A stretch of 15,675 bases of DNA. Origin: Bacillota bacterium (GTDB lineage Bacteria; Bacillota; Clostridia; Lachnospirales; Lachnospiraceae). The translations under genes were made by a program, and so were the position numbers. The stretch spans positions 1 through 15,675 of the forward strand of contig JAEWMT010000041.1 of NCBI GenBank assembly GCA_023393095.1, read 5' to 3'. This document shows, in pieces, positions 1-7,447 of the stretch. Every line of letters begins with the position of its first letter. Within the stretch, counting starts at the first letter, position 1. The notes under the pieces were generated by a model. It saw nothing but the letters and a program-made list of their open reading frames with translations, had not been told where the DNA came from and ran no database searches.

Positions 1-6
1 TCTTTA

Positions 7-14
7 TCCTCCTT
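7..14 (-). promoter_or_regulatory. Ribosome binding site of the next gene, beyond the left edge
   Basis: Read on the minus strand, the bases just after the rfbG stop codon are AAGGAGGA, followed by a short spacer that runs to the window edge. This is a near-perfect Shine-Dalgarno sequence. It implies that another gene on the minus strand begins within a few bases outside the window and is co-transcribed with rfbF and rfbG. Nothing of that gene itself is visible. In CDP-sugar loci the next gene is often a further sugar-modifying enzyme, but that is only an expectation. Confidence 0.75.
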
Positions 15-17
15 AAA

Positions 18-1082
18 TCATTCATTTATCGATGATGTACGATGGTAATCTGCAATTTGCTGATCCATACAGGCTCTTATGTCACCTTGATTCAAGTAGC
101 ATTTTGACCATTCTATAGTCTTTTGAATTGCTGTTTCGATAGTCCAGCGAGGATGCCAATGGAAGGTGTTCTTGATTTTTAAACAGTCGAGCTTTAAGAA
201 GGCAGCTTCATGCGGACCCCCGTCATATTTACTTTCCCAAATTTGCCCCTCGCCCCATTGATGGCAGAATAAATCAACTAGTTTTCCCGTAGGGATGCAA
301 TCAGCTTCTTCGGGACCCACATTATAATAGCCCTCGTAAGCTTTATCTTCATATTGCATTTGCGTAATCATGAGGTATGCAATCAACGGTTCCAGAACAT
401 GTTGGTAAGGTCTTATGGAGTGGGGGTTGCGAACAATGATGGTATTTTTTTGCATGGCAGCTCTGATACAATCAGGGATAATTCTATCATTTGCAAAATC
501 ACCACCGCCAATGACATTTCCAGCTCTAGCGGTAGATACACGGACATTGCTATCATTGAAAAAAGCATTCTTGTAGCTATGAGTAACTAACTCAGAGCAG
601 GATTTACTATTCGAATAAGGATCAAATCCATCTAAGGGCTCATTCTCACGATATCCCCATTCCGACTCTCTATTCTGATATACCTTATCGGTAGTGACAT
701 TCAGAACGGACTTCACACTTGGGCTTAATCGTACACATTCTAAGAGGTTTACGGTACCCATGACATTTGTTTCATAGGTGTATACGGGATTTTTATAGCT
801 ATCTCTTACGATAGGCTGGGCGGCCAAGTGGATTACGATATCAGGCTGAACCTCTCTAAAGGTTTTTAACAGGAATTCTAGGTTTCGAATATCTCCGTGA
901 ACAGAGTGAATATCTTTATTTATATTAGCGATTTGGAATAAGTTTGGATTAGTTGGAGGTTCTAAGGAATAGCCGAATACTTCAGCACCGGATAAGGAAA
1001 GTAACTTACATAGCCAAGAGCCTTTAAATCCTGTATGCCCGGTGACAAGTACTCTTTTTCCTTTATAAAATTCTAAATTCAT
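18..1082 (-). CDS. rfbG: CDP-glucose 4,6-dehydratase
   Basis: Cytoplasmic short-chain dehydrogenase/reductase of the extended NAD-dependent sugar dehydratase family. It should convert CDP-D-glucose to CDP-4-keto-6-deoxy-D-glucose, the branch point for CDP-linked deoxysugars. The N-terminus carries the Rossmann motif GHTGFKGSW (about residues 15-23). The TTDKVY segment and the YSNSK catalytic Tyr/Lys pair (about Y156 and K160) follow, then a C-terminal sugar-binding part with RPYQHVLEP. The length (354 aa) is normal. I chose the ATG at 1082 because it overlaps the rfbF stop as TAATG and has GGAGG eight bases upstream; in-frame ATGs further upstream (1097, 1088) lie on top of or too close to that GGAGG. 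Tight coupling to rfbF supports the assignment. Which final sugar is made cannot be told, because the downstream genes are outside the window. Confidence 0.93.
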   Translation of the reverse strand: MNLEFYKGKRVLVTGHTGFKGSWLCKLLSLSGAEVFGYSLEPPTNPNLFQIANINKDIHSVHGDIRNLEFLLKTFREVQPDIVIHLAAQPIVRDSYKNPVYTYETNVMGTVNLLECVRLSPSVKSVLNVTTDKVYQNRESEWGYRENEPLDGFDPYSNSKSCSELVTHSYKNAFFNDSNVRVSTARAGNVIGGGDFANDRIIPDCIRAAMQKNTIIVRNPHSIRPYQHVLEPLIAYLMITQMQYEDKAYEGYYNVGPEEADCIPTGKLVDLFCHQWGEGQIWESKYDGGPHEAAFLKLDCLKIKNTFHWHPRWTIETAIQKTIEWSKCYLNQGDIRACMDQQIADYHRTSSINE

Positions 1083-1855
1083 TACCATTTCCTCCATGGA
1101 GCATTACCCGAAGCCCATAGTTCTTCCAACATTTGCTTATCTCTTTGAGTATCCATGCATTCCCAGAAACCTTCATGTTTATATGCTTTTAATTCACCCA
1201 TCTCGGCAACCCTTTCTAATGGTTCTTTCTCAAATACAGTACTATCACCTTCTATATAATCGAATATCTGAGGATTCATTACCATAAAACCTGCATTAAT
1301 CATACTTCCATCCATATTACTCTTCTCACGGAAAGCTTTTATGGTGTTATCTTTCTTAATATCTAATACGCCAAATCGTTGACTGACATTAACTGCAGTT
1401 ATGGTTGCTGTCTTTCTATGGTTTTGGTGAAAATCCAATAATTTAGATAAGTCTATATCACTAACACCATCACCATAGGTAAGCATAAAGGTCTCATTTC
1501 CAATATATTTTTGAACTCTCTTGATACGTCCGCCTGTCATGGTATTGATTCCCGTATCGACTAACGTTACCTTCCATGGCTCTGAAAAATTGTTATGTAC
1601 AATCATATTATTGTGATTGCTGAAATCAAAGGTTACATCACTTCGATGCAAATAATAATCAGCAAAATATTCTTTAATTACATAAGCTTTATATCCACAG
1701 CAAATGATAAATTCATTTAAGCCATAGGATGAATAAATCTTCATTATATGCCATAAGATCGGCATGTCACCGATTTCAATCATTGGTTTTGGCTTTAAAT
1801 GCGACTCTTCACTAATTCGTGTCCCTAATCCTCCAGCTAATATTACTACTTTCAT
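1082..1855 (-). CDS. rfbF: Glucose-1-phosphate cytidylyltransferase
   Basis: Cytoplasmic nucleotidyltransferase that joins CTP and alpha-D-glucose 1-phosphate to give CDP-glucose, the substrate of the RfbG enzyme encoded directly downstream. The N-terminus shows the signature loop LAGGLGTRI (residues 6-14), followed by LKPKPMIEIGD (from residue 20), where the lysines contact the nucleotide and phosphate. YGDGVSDID (from residue 127) carries the metal-binding aspartate. The family-typical GYKAYVIKEYF is at about residues 54-64, and GFWECMDTQRDK lies near the C-terminus. The length of 257 aa matches the family. The ATG is preceded by AAGGAGG with a six-base spacer. It is the first gene of a minus-strand operon (rfbF-rfbG and at least one more gene), transcribed divergently from the surface-protein remnant to its right. 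Confidence 0.94.
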   Translation of the reverse strand: MKVVILAGGLGTRISEESHLKPKPMIEIGDMPILWHIMKIYSSYGLNEFIICCGYKAYVIKEYFADYYLHRSDVTFDFSNHNNMIVHNNFSEPWKVTLVDTGINTMTGGRIKRVQKYIGNETFMLTYGDGVSDIDLSKLLDFHQNHRKTATITAVNVSQRFGVLDIKKDNTIKAFREKSNMDGSMINAGFMVMNPQIFDYIEGDSTVFEKEPLERVAEMGELKAYKHEGFWECMDTQRDKQMLEELWASGNAPWRKW

Positions 1856-1944
1856 TTTCAGCCTCCTTATCTGGCACTTATGTTTAAATATTATAAAGAT
1901 ATTAAAACGTAAAATAAATAAAAAATAAAGATTTTACTCAAATT

Positions 1945-1972
1945 ATATCGGATATTTTCATTATATATCTTA
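1945..1972 (-). promoter_or_regulatory. Possible sigma-D-like promoter for rfbF-rfbG
   Basis: On the minus strand TAAG (1972-1969) is separated by 16 bases from TCCGATAT (1952-1945), a 7 of 8 match to the sigma-D/sigma-28 minus-10 element GCCGATAT. The site lies about 90 bases upstream of the rfbF start codon. The region is very AT-rich, and a weak housekeeping-type alternative (TTTATT, 17 bases, TATAAT) can also be drawn closer to the gene. The call rests mainly on similarity to the two better sites in this window at 2028 and 8072. Confidence 0.4.
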
Positions 1973-2027
1973 GGATGGAATTTATAGAATTATAAATTTT
2001 TCATAATACTTTATGATAAGAAAATCT

Positions 2028-2054
2028 TAAGTATCTCAGTAATTCTGCCGATAT
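2028..2054 (+). promoter_or_regulatory. Sigma-D/sigma-28-type promoter
   Basis: TAAG (2028-2031), a 15-base spacer, then GCCGATAT (2047-2054). The minus-10 block is identical to the Bacillus SigD consensus and the minus-35 block differs in one base from TAAA. It sits about 120 bases ahead of the decayed signal-peptide gene at 2173, in the same relative position as the GCCGATAA promoter in front of the intact homologue at 8224. Sigma-D is the flagellar and motility sigma factor in Firmicutes, so motility-linked expression is inferred. Confidence 0.62.
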
Positions 2055-2172
2055 AATATGATAGAATGTTTTTATGTAGAAGGCTCTTTTCATATCTTTA
2101 AAAATAACTTAAAATATTATTTTGATTACAAATGAGTTGTTATTTTGTCTTAAGCATATGCGGGTGCTATTT

Positions 2173-2402
2173 ATGGAACATAAGAAGAAATGGTTACAAT
2201 TAGTTATGCTATTTGTAGTTATACTTGTAGGTGTGATGTATATTCCACATCATCCTGCATATGCAGCAGCAACCCCAGTACAGGTGGCTACAGTAGTATT
2301 ATAATAAAAATATATTTGTTTTTAACAATGAAAACAGTAAGATTAATTATACTCTCGATACCGAGGCATCGAGAGATGTCAGGGAATGTATTCCGGCAGA
2401 TA
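2173..2402 (+). pseudogene. Decayed 5' copy of the secreted surface protein encoded at 8224
   Basis: The open part encodes 43 residues, MEHKKKWLQLVMLF... through a signal peptide ending PAYA, then stops at 2302-2304. It matches the start of the 639-residue protein at 8224 almost residue for residue. Past the stop the DNA still aligns with the intact gene to about 2402 (for example the shared block ACCGAGGCATCGAGAG). Relative to the intact copy there is a net two-base deletion and several in-frame stops, so the reading frame is lost. The ribosome binding site has also decayed, from GGAGG to GCGGG. Homology ends abruptly at about 2402, where methyltransferase remnants begin. The upstream sigma-D-like promoter is still well conserved. 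An alternative is that a short secreted peptide of 43 residues is still made, but the damaged ribosome binding site argues against it. Confidence 0.85.
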
Positions 2403-2434
2403 ATAAATGTTATGGAGTGTACGGAATGCAAGTT

Positions 2435-2878
2435 GGTCATTCTTTCATCCTTTGATCATATCAAGAATGGATTTTATGAAAGTTCTCATTTTATTACTTT
2501 ATTTCATGTTTTGAAGCATTTAGAAGATCCTGCGGAGTATTTAAGTAAGTTAGCAATATATCTTAAGGAGAGCATGAGAGTCAAATCATTCTGGAAACAC
2601 CAAATTCGCATGATGCGTTGCAATCTCTATATAAAAGTGAAGCCTTTTCTGATTTCACATGCTGGGGTGCTCATTTATATCTATATAATGAAGAGAATGT
2701 ATACGCTATTGTCCGAAAAAGCTGGACTGAGTGTGAAATGGATGAAACAGATTCAAAGATACCCTCTATTGAACCATTTATATTGGATAACATCCGGACT
2801 ACCTGAGGGCATAAGATATGGAAATTTATGAATTACCTAGACTTATACGCACATTACGAGGATGTTAGGAAAATATAA
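2435..2878 (+). pseudogene. Frameshifted class I SAM-dependent methyltransferase fragment
   Basis: Three reading frames together reconstruct the C-terminal half of a methyltransferase of the kind found in polysaccharide and surface-glycan clusters. Frame one (around 2490-2565) gives ITLFHVLKHLEDPAEYL, the typical motif after the SAM site. Frame two (about 2590-2715) gives ETPNSHDALQSLYKSEAF and then WGAHLYLYNEENVYAIVRK. Frame one resumes at about 2715 with AGLSVKWMKQIQRYPLLNHL and YWITSGLP. Frame two returns from 2807 with GHKIWKFMNYLDLYAHYED and stops at 2876-2878. At least three frameshifts are therefore needed, and the N-terminal SAM-binding half is missing or unrecognisable. The long open frame that runs across this region (2190-2831) mixes correct and wrong frames and is not a real protein. 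In flagellin and surface-glycan loci, methyltransferases often modify the sugar or the protein, so this was probably part of the decayed module. Confidence 0.82.
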
Positions 2879-2996
2879 ATTCCCATGTTTTGGACCTGAA
2901 ATTGCTTTTTTTGAAGATATCCGCTGGTCTGCTATAGTATTGAAAATATCTATGTTCTTAGAAGTAGTACACTGTAGTAATTGTGGTTTTCTTTAA
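2862..2996 (+). other. Short open frame after the methyltransferase remnant, doubtful
   Basis: An ATG-started frame of 44 codons. Its last part reads VVHCSNCGFL, which resembles the Cys-x-x-Cys metal-binding start of some glycan-locus methyltransferases. The rest is not recognised, there is no good ribosome binding site, and it lies in a region of gene debris. It may be a fragment of another lost gene. I do not regard it as a functional gene. Confidence 0.2.
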
Positions 2997-3009
2997 TAAT
3001 GGTTGTTTT

Positions 3010-3039
3010 TTGTATAAACAAATAATTAAAGTATATGAT
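3010..3039 (+). promoter_or_regulatory. Weak housekeeping-type promoter candidate before the first GT2-TPR gene
   Basis: TTGTAT (3010-3015), an 18-base spacer and TATGAT (3034-3039) lie directly upstream of the ribosome binding site of the gene at 3063. The match is modest and AT-rich DNA gives such sites by chance. Read-through from the sigma-D-like promoter at 2028 is the alternative source of transcription. Confidence 0.3.
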
Positions 3040-3062
3040 AAACATATATCAGGAGAAATATT

Positions 3063-4127
3063 ATGTCAGCAATATCACTTTGTATGATTGTTAAAAATGA
3101 AGAAAGTAATCTGGATCGGTGCCTCAGTAGTATAGCAGGCTTTATGGATGAGATTGTAATAGTTGATACTGGTTCTACGGATTCGACGAAGGAAATTGCA
3201 TGGCGTTATACTCATAAAGTTTTTGATTATACTTGGAATGGCGACTTTGCGGCTTCGCGTAATTATGCCATTAGTAAATCAGATAATGAATTTATTCTTG
3301 TCCTTGATGCGGATGAATATGTTGAAAATATCGATATTAATGAAATAAAAAGACTGATACAATTAAACCCTTCGGGAATTGGAAGAATACTACTTACTAA
3401 TGAATTCACGCGAAACGGCAATAAATATATGTCTAGCGAGAGACTTAGCAGGCTATTTTCAAAGGTATATTACGAGTACAATGGAGTAATTCACGAGCAG
3501 ATTACTCCAATAATAGAAATGGAAAGAACTATTTTTAACATTCCTCTGAAAGTTAACCATTTAGGCTATGACGGAGATATTATAACAAGAAGGAAGAAAT
3601 CCGATAGGAATATACTTTTATTAAAAAAGGCACTTTCTGCTACTCCGAATGATCCGTATCTTCTATACCAATTTGGCAAGAGTTATTATATGGCTGAAGA
3701 ATATACAAGTGCCAGTGATTATTTTGGACAAGCTTTGTATTTTGATTTAGATATTCGGCTTGAATATGTACAGGATATGGTGGAGATGTATGGTTATTCA
3801 TTAATTAATTCCGAACAGTACGAGATGGCGATGCAGCTTCTAAATATTTATAATGAATTCTCGAAATCTGCCGATTTTGTTTTTCTAATTGCGTTAATCT
3901 TAATGAATAACGAATATTTTGAAAGAGCAATTATTGAATTTGAGAAAGCTGCAACATATAATACCAGCAAGATGGAAGGCGTGAATAGCTATCTGGCCTT
4001 TTATAATATTGGAGCTATATATGAATGCCTAGGGGACAGTGAGAAAGCAGTCGCATACTATCGTAATTGCGTAGACTATGAGCCTGCAATCATACGACTG
4101 GAGCATATACTAGAACAGACATGCTAG
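3063..4127 (+). CDS. GT2-family glycosyltransferase with C-terminal TPR repeats (copy 1)
   Basis: A cytoplasmic GT-A-fold glycosyltransferase that should move a sugar from a nucleotide donor to an acceptor, plausibly a protein. The N-terminal catalytic domain begins SLCMIVKNEESNLDRCLSS, then DEIVIVDTGSTDST (about residues 29-42), DFAASRNYA and the metal-binding LDADE motif (81-85). The C-terminal half is helical with TPR-like units, for example near residues 185-230 (LYQFGKSYYMAEEYTSASDYFGQAL) and 272-352 (YNIGAIYECLGDSEKAVAYY). There is no membrane segment. The ATG has GGAG seven bases upstream. Residue numbers through the GT domain match exactly those of the second enzyme at 10234, so they are paralogues. 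It follows the decayed secreted-protein and methyltransferase genes, just as copy 2 follows the intact secreted protein. Related GT2-TPR enzymes in clostridia act on flagellin; the acceptor here is inferred, not shown. Confidence 0.85.
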   Translation: MSAISLCMIVKNEESNLDRCLSSIAGFMDEIVIVDTGSTDSTKEIAWRYTHKVFDYTWNGDFAASRNYAISKSDNEFILVLDADEYVENIDINEIKRLIQLNPSGIGRILLTNEFTRNGNKYMSSERLSRLFSKVYYEYNGVIHEQITPIIEMERTIFNIPLKVNHLGYDGDIITRRKKSDRNILLLKKALSATPNDPYLLYQFGKSYYMAEEYTSASDYFGQALYFDLDIRLEYVQDMVEMYGYSLINSEQYEMAMQLLNIYNEFSKSADFVFLIALILMNNEYFERAIIEFEKAATYNTSKMEGVNSYLAFYNIGAIYECLGDSEKAVAYYRNCVDYEPAIIRLEHILEQTC

Positions 4128-4368
4128 TATTCTGGTTACAATGGATTATTGAGTTTAACTTATTATCTGAAAATCTGTGAAAACTAAGGAATCGCCGTAT
4201 ACCGGGCGGTACGTACGTGCGGTGGTGGTGTGCTATGAAAGGCATATAGATGATGAAGGAAGGTCCTTCGGCAGGAAATGTACAGGCAAATCTGTCAAAC
4301 AACCCTAATACTTCTACGGTAAAGAGCCATGGTGGGAAACGATTAGGGAAAAGGCTGTACAAAACTTA
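4128..4368 (+). other. Non-coding stretch with group II intron debris
   Basis: Between the glycosyltransferase stop codon and the reverse transcriptase remnant there is no convincing gene. The first 60 bases show nothing. From 4190 a domain-V-like RNA hairpin is visible (listed separately). From about 4250 to 4380 an open frame of some 40 codons on the plus strand (with SNNPNTSTVKSHGGK) cannot be assigned to a protein and may be intron RNA rather than coding sequence. Confidence 0.45.
4190..4229 (+). ncRNA. Degraded group II intron domain V-like hairpin
   Basis: The sequence ATCGCCGTATACC, a GGGC loop, GGTACG and then TACGTGCGGTGGT resembles intron domain V: a lower helix with a CGC catalytic triad, the upper helix UACC/GGUA and the two-base CG bulge. 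Two features look degraded. About four extra bases interrupt the 3' side of the lower helix, and the tetraloop is GGGC rather than GNRA-like. In an intact intron domain V follows the reverse transcriptase gene, but here it precedes the fragment, so the element is rearranged or derived from two introns. The identification is from memory of the motif. Confidence 0.45.
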
Positions 4369-4602
4369 CCTACAATAGTAGACAGGATTGCACAGATGCT
4401 TGCACGGATGCATTTGGAACCAGTTGTGGAACCGATATTCCATGAAGATTCATATGGGTATCGACCGAACAAATCAGCACTTGATGCGGTAGTAAAGGCA
4501 AGAGAAAGATGTTGGAGATGTGACTATGTAATTAAACTGGATGTAAAGGGACTCTTTGACAACATAGACCACGGATTATTGATGAAAGTGGTAGAAAAGC
4601 TA
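4369..4602 (+). pseudogene. Group II intron reverse transcriptase fragment
   Basis: About 78 residues match the conserved core start of intron-encoded reverse transcriptase/maturase: PTIVDRIAQMLARMHLEP, EPIFHEDSYGYRPNKSALDA, then the region CWRCDYVIKLDVKGLFDNIDH containing the first catalytic aspartate block (around 4540-4570). The full protein would be over 400 residues. The N-terminal part, the YADD motif, the maturase domain and any endonuclease domain are absent. Similarity ends after MKVVEK at about 4602, where the sequence switches directly to the ribosome binding site of the next gene; the frame runs on to a TGA at 4621-4623 that overlaps that gene's ATG. It is a dead remnant left between two glycosyltransferase genes. 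Confidence 0.88.
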
Positions 4603-4619
4603 ATTTATAGGAGACAGAT

Positions 4620-6290
4620 ATGAATAAAACTATTACAGAGATAATTAAAAATATAATTGAAATTGTAAGCTTTGCAAATGAAAGCCTAGCCTTGAGCAAT
4701 GGTCTGGACAATAAAGACCAATTGTTAAATTCCCCTTATATTAAAGAAAAAATGAATAGCACTAATAAATTATATCTGTCATTAACTAATACAGATAAGT
4801 TAGAATTTTATAATATTTTGAATACTGAATTTGAACAAGATTCAATTATGCATATTTATTTATTATCAATTTTGTTATATTGTGTACATACCGATGAAAT
4901 TATTGAGAGAATTACAGACATTATCATTAACAGTAATATCAATATATATAAGAGTGTATTATTAGAATTCCTTATAGCTTATGAAATATTTAGGTATAGC
5001 GATCATGGAGACTTGTATCAGTTGAGAAGAAGACTTCATTCATATAATGTAAAAAAATATTGTAATTCAATAGAAATTTCTCGAAATTTTATACCATATG
5101 AAAATAGAAATAAAAACCGTATTGTTGTAATTACGGAACAATTATTAGGCTTAAATCATGCGCCAAGTAAAATGATACTTGAACAATGTTATGAATTAGA
5201 GAAAAATCTAGGGATGGAAGTGTTTTTAATAACATCTCCGATTAGGAATTCATATATAGATGAGTTAATTTGGTTTGATAGTTTCAGTGAGAATCGATTG
5301 TCTTATTTAGATGGAAATTATATTGCTTTTTATGAAGATGGGGAGATATTCTATAAAGGGGAAGAATTAAATGATGAATTTATCATTGTTTACAAAAACA
5401 TTCCGATCCGTGGTAGACAATTACTTTTTGAAGAAAATAACATAGAAGAATTAAAAATGTTAATTAATAAAATTAATAAATTTAATCCGTTATTTGTATA
5501 TGATATGGGATCTATTCATCCGCTGGCAGATGCATGTAACAGTTTTACAACAGTTGTATCTATGTCAATGGGATATGGGTACCCAGTATCAGATGCTCCA
5601 ATATTATTATCACTTAACAAAAATGGTGAATCTCAGGACGATAGATCAATAATCTCCATTTTGGATAATAATAATCAAGTTGTTTTAAATGATAAGTTTA
5701 TATTTAGTTTGGATAAACCAACCAATCCCCATAATAGGGCCCAATATGGTCTGTCTAAAAATGTATTTCTTATTGCTATAGTAGGTAACCGTTTAGATGC
5801 AGAAATTACAACTGATTTTATTGGTATGTTAAGACACGTTATGCTTAGTGATAATGAAATAGAAATTTTACTAATTGGAAAATATCCTAATTACGAAACC
5901 TATTTTATCGATGCCATATTTAAGGACAGGGTACATTTTATGGGCTGGCAGGAGGATTTCGTCAATTTCATTACTATTTCCAATATATTTCTAAATCCTC
6001 CGAGAAAAGGAGGAGGTACCAGTGCACTTATAGCTCTATCTTCAGGAGTTCCGGTTATTACGCTCTCGGAAGGAGATGTTGCAGGTAATGTTGGAGTAGA
6101 TTTTATTTGCAAAGACTACAAAGAGATGGAAGCAGTTATTAAAAAATACAAACAAGATAAAGAATTTTATAAAGACCAAAGTATAAAGGGAATTAATTAT
6201 ACACATAAAAAGACAGATTTAACCGGCAATTTAAAAAATAATTTAAATAGGATTGAAGAAACAATCTTAATGCTGGAGGGAAAGCTATAA
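4620..6290 (+). CDS. Probable GT-B-fold glycosyltransferase with helical N-terminal region
   Basis: A 556-residue cytoplasmic protein without signal peptide or membrane segment. Residues 1-160 are mostly helical and not recognised. From about residue 167 a Rossmann-like strand (RIVVITEQLLGLNHAPSK) opens a GT-B-like region, and the C-terminal half has the donor-binding look of this fold: IAIVGNRLDAEIT, VHFMGWQEDF, and then NPPRKGGGTSALIALSSGVP with VITLSEGD following (about 459-485). A GGGT block followed by a GVPV-type strand is seen in GT4- and GT41-like enzymes, including cytoplasmic protein glycosyltransferases, but I cannot name the family with certainty. The ATG has GGAG seven bases upstream and overlaps the end of the reverse transcriptase remnant. 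It ends just before the aminotransferase gene. With a WecE-like aminotransferase next door, it may transfer an amino sugar; donor and acceptor are unknown. Confidence 0.72.
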   Translation: MNKTITEIIKNIIEIVSFANESLALSNGLDNKDQLLNSPYIKEKMNSTNKLYLSLTNTDKLEFYNILNTEFEQDSIMHIYLLSILLYCVHTDEIIERITDIIINSNINIYKSVLLEFLIAYEIFRYSDHGDLYQLRRRLHSYNVKKYCNSIEISRNFIPYENRNKNRIVVITEQLLGLNHAPSKMILEQCYELEKNLGMEVFLITSPIRNSYIDELIWFDSFSENRLSYLDGNYIAFYEDGEIFYKGEELNDEFIIVYKNIPIRGRQLLFEENNIEELKMLINKINKFNPLFVYDMGSIHPLADACNSFTTVVSMSMGYGYPVSDAPILLSLNKNGESQDDRSIISILDNNNQVVLNDKFIFSLDKPTNPHNRAQYGLSKNVFLIAIVGNRLDAEITTDFIGMLRHVMLSDNEIEILLIGKYPNYETYFIDAIFKDRVHFMGWQEDFVNFITISNIFLNPPRKGGGTSALIALSSGVPVITLSEGDVAGNVGVDFICKDYKEMEAVIKKYKQDKEFYKDQSIKGINYTHKKTDLTGNLKNNLNRIEETILMLEGKL

Positions 6291-7427
6291 GTGCAGATTA
6301 ATTTTAACGAACCAATCATGTGTAATAAAGGAATTGAATATATAAACGAGGCGATTACTAAAAATAAAAGGTTGAATGGGGATGGCCCATTTACTAAAGT
6401 ATGTTCAGAATGGTTTGAAAATAATTTCAATGCATTAAAAGTGTTATTAACAACTTCATGCACACATGCGCTCGAGATGGCAGCTATCTTAGCGGACATC
6501 AAGGAGGGCGATGAAGTAATTATGCCTTCTTTTACGTTCGTATCAACTGCAGATGCATTTGTCATCAGAGGTGCAAAAGTTAAATTTGTCGATATACGAC
6601 CGGATACCCTTAATATTAATGAAAAATTAATTGAAAATGCAATAACCGAGAGGACAAAAGCCATTGTTCCTGTACACTATGCAGGTGTTGGCTGTGAAAT
6701 GGACAAGATAATGGAGATTGCAAAATCAAGAAATATATTGGTTATTGAAGATGCCGCCCAAGGAGTAATGGCAAAATATAAAGACAGGTATTTGGGGACC
6801 ATAGGTGATTTTGGAGCATATAGCTTTCACGAGACAAAAAACTATACTATGGGTGAAGGTGGAGCCATCATTATTAATGATGAAAAGTACATAAAGCGCG
6901 CAGAAATAATTCGAGAAAAGGGGACAAATCGAGCTCAATTTTTTAGAGGACTTGTCGATAAGTATAGCTGGGTCGATATCGGATCATCATATTTACCAAG
7001 TGAGATGAACGTTTCTTACCTTTATGCGCAATTGGAAATAGCGAATGAAATCAATGAGAAGCGATTAAGAATCTGGGGTAAGTACTATGACGAATTGAAA
7101 CAACTACAAGATGAAAATATAATGCAGTTGCCTATTATTCCAAAAGAATGCAGTCATAATGCCCATATGTTTTACATAAAGACAAAAAATCTGGAAGATA
7201 GAACGAATCTGATGAATTATTTAAATCAATCAGGAATCAAGGCAATATTTCATTATGTACCTCTACATACATCAATTGCTGGAGAAAAATATGGGGATTT
7301 TGTTGGTGAAGATAGATATACAACAAAAGAAAGTGACAGATTGCTAAGATTACCAATGTATTATGGCCTTGAAGATAAGAAAATAGATTACATCATCTCA
7401 AAAATTAAAGCTTTTTATAAAATGTGA
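6291..7427 (+). CDS. wecE: dTDP-4-amino-4,6-dideoxygalactose transaminase-like DegT/DnrJ aminotransferase
   Basis: A pyridoxal-phosphate sugar aminotransferase, 378 residues, the usual length. It is closely similar in sequence to enterobacterial WecE/RffA: LNGDGPFTKVCSEWFENNF, EVIMPSFTFVSTADAFVIRG, VPVHYAGVGCEMD, IEDAAQGVM, SFHETKNYT with the predicted PLP lysine K183, EIIREKGTNRAQFFRG and DRYTTKESDRLLRLP. WecE transfers an amino group from glutamate to C4 of dTDP-4-keto-6-deoxyglucose, giving dTDP-Fuc4N. A GTG start at 6291 is used: it retains INFNEP, which aligns with the family N-terminus, and GGAGG lies eleven bases upstream, a rather long spacing. The gene starts directly after the preceding stop and is followed after 20 bases by an acetyltransferase gene, matching the WecE-WecD order of reactions. 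Whether the real substrate is dTDP- or CDP-linked is open. Confidence 0.87.
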   Translation: MQINFNEPIMCNKGIEYINEAITKNKRLNGDGPFTKVCSEWFENNFNALKVLLTTSCTHALEMAAILADIKEGDEVIMPSFTFVSTADAFVIRGAKVKFVDIRPDTLNINEKLIENAITERTKAIVPVHYAGVGCEMDKIMEIAKSRNILVIEDAAQGVMAKYKDRYLGTIGDFGAYSFHETKNYTMGEGGAIIINDEKYIKRAEIIREKGTNRAQFFRGLVDKYSWVDIGSSYLPSEMNVSYLYAQLEIANEINEKRLRIWGKYYDELKQLQDENIMQLPIIPKECSHNAHMFYIKTKNLEDRTNLMNYLNQSGIKAIFHYVPLHTSIAGEKYGDFVGEDRYTTKESDRLLRLPMYYGLEDKKIDYIISKIKAFYKM

Positions 7428-7447
7428 TACAATAAGGTGGATCAAAT

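Larger units (their letters stand above)
1856..2172. other. Divergent intergenic region between rfbF and the decayed surface-protein gene
   Basis: This stretch of 317 bases holds no gene. It contains the rfbF ribosome binding site (TAAGGAGG close to 1863), a candidate minus-strand promoter and a clear plus-strand sigma-D-like promoter. Its right end, from roughly 2140, resembles the sequence just upstream of the intact secreted-protein gene at 8224, with the same TTTGTCTT, AGCATATG and GGTGCTATTT blocks. The duplicated unit therefore includes at least part of the upstream region. No hairpin terminator stands out. Confidence 0.6.

Noticed and set aside
2190..2831. A 213-codon open frame on the plus strand
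   Set aside because: It crosses the decayed signal-peptide region out of frame and joins correct and wrong frames of the methyltransferase remnant, so it is debris and not one protein.
4090..4362. A 90-codon open frame on the minus strand
   Set aside because: It runs antisense through the glycosyltransferase end and intron debris, with no protein similarity that I recognise.
6197..6664. A 155-codon open frame on the minus strand
   Set aside because: It lies antisense to the glycosyltransferase end and the aminotransferase start, both well supported, and has no recognisable motif.
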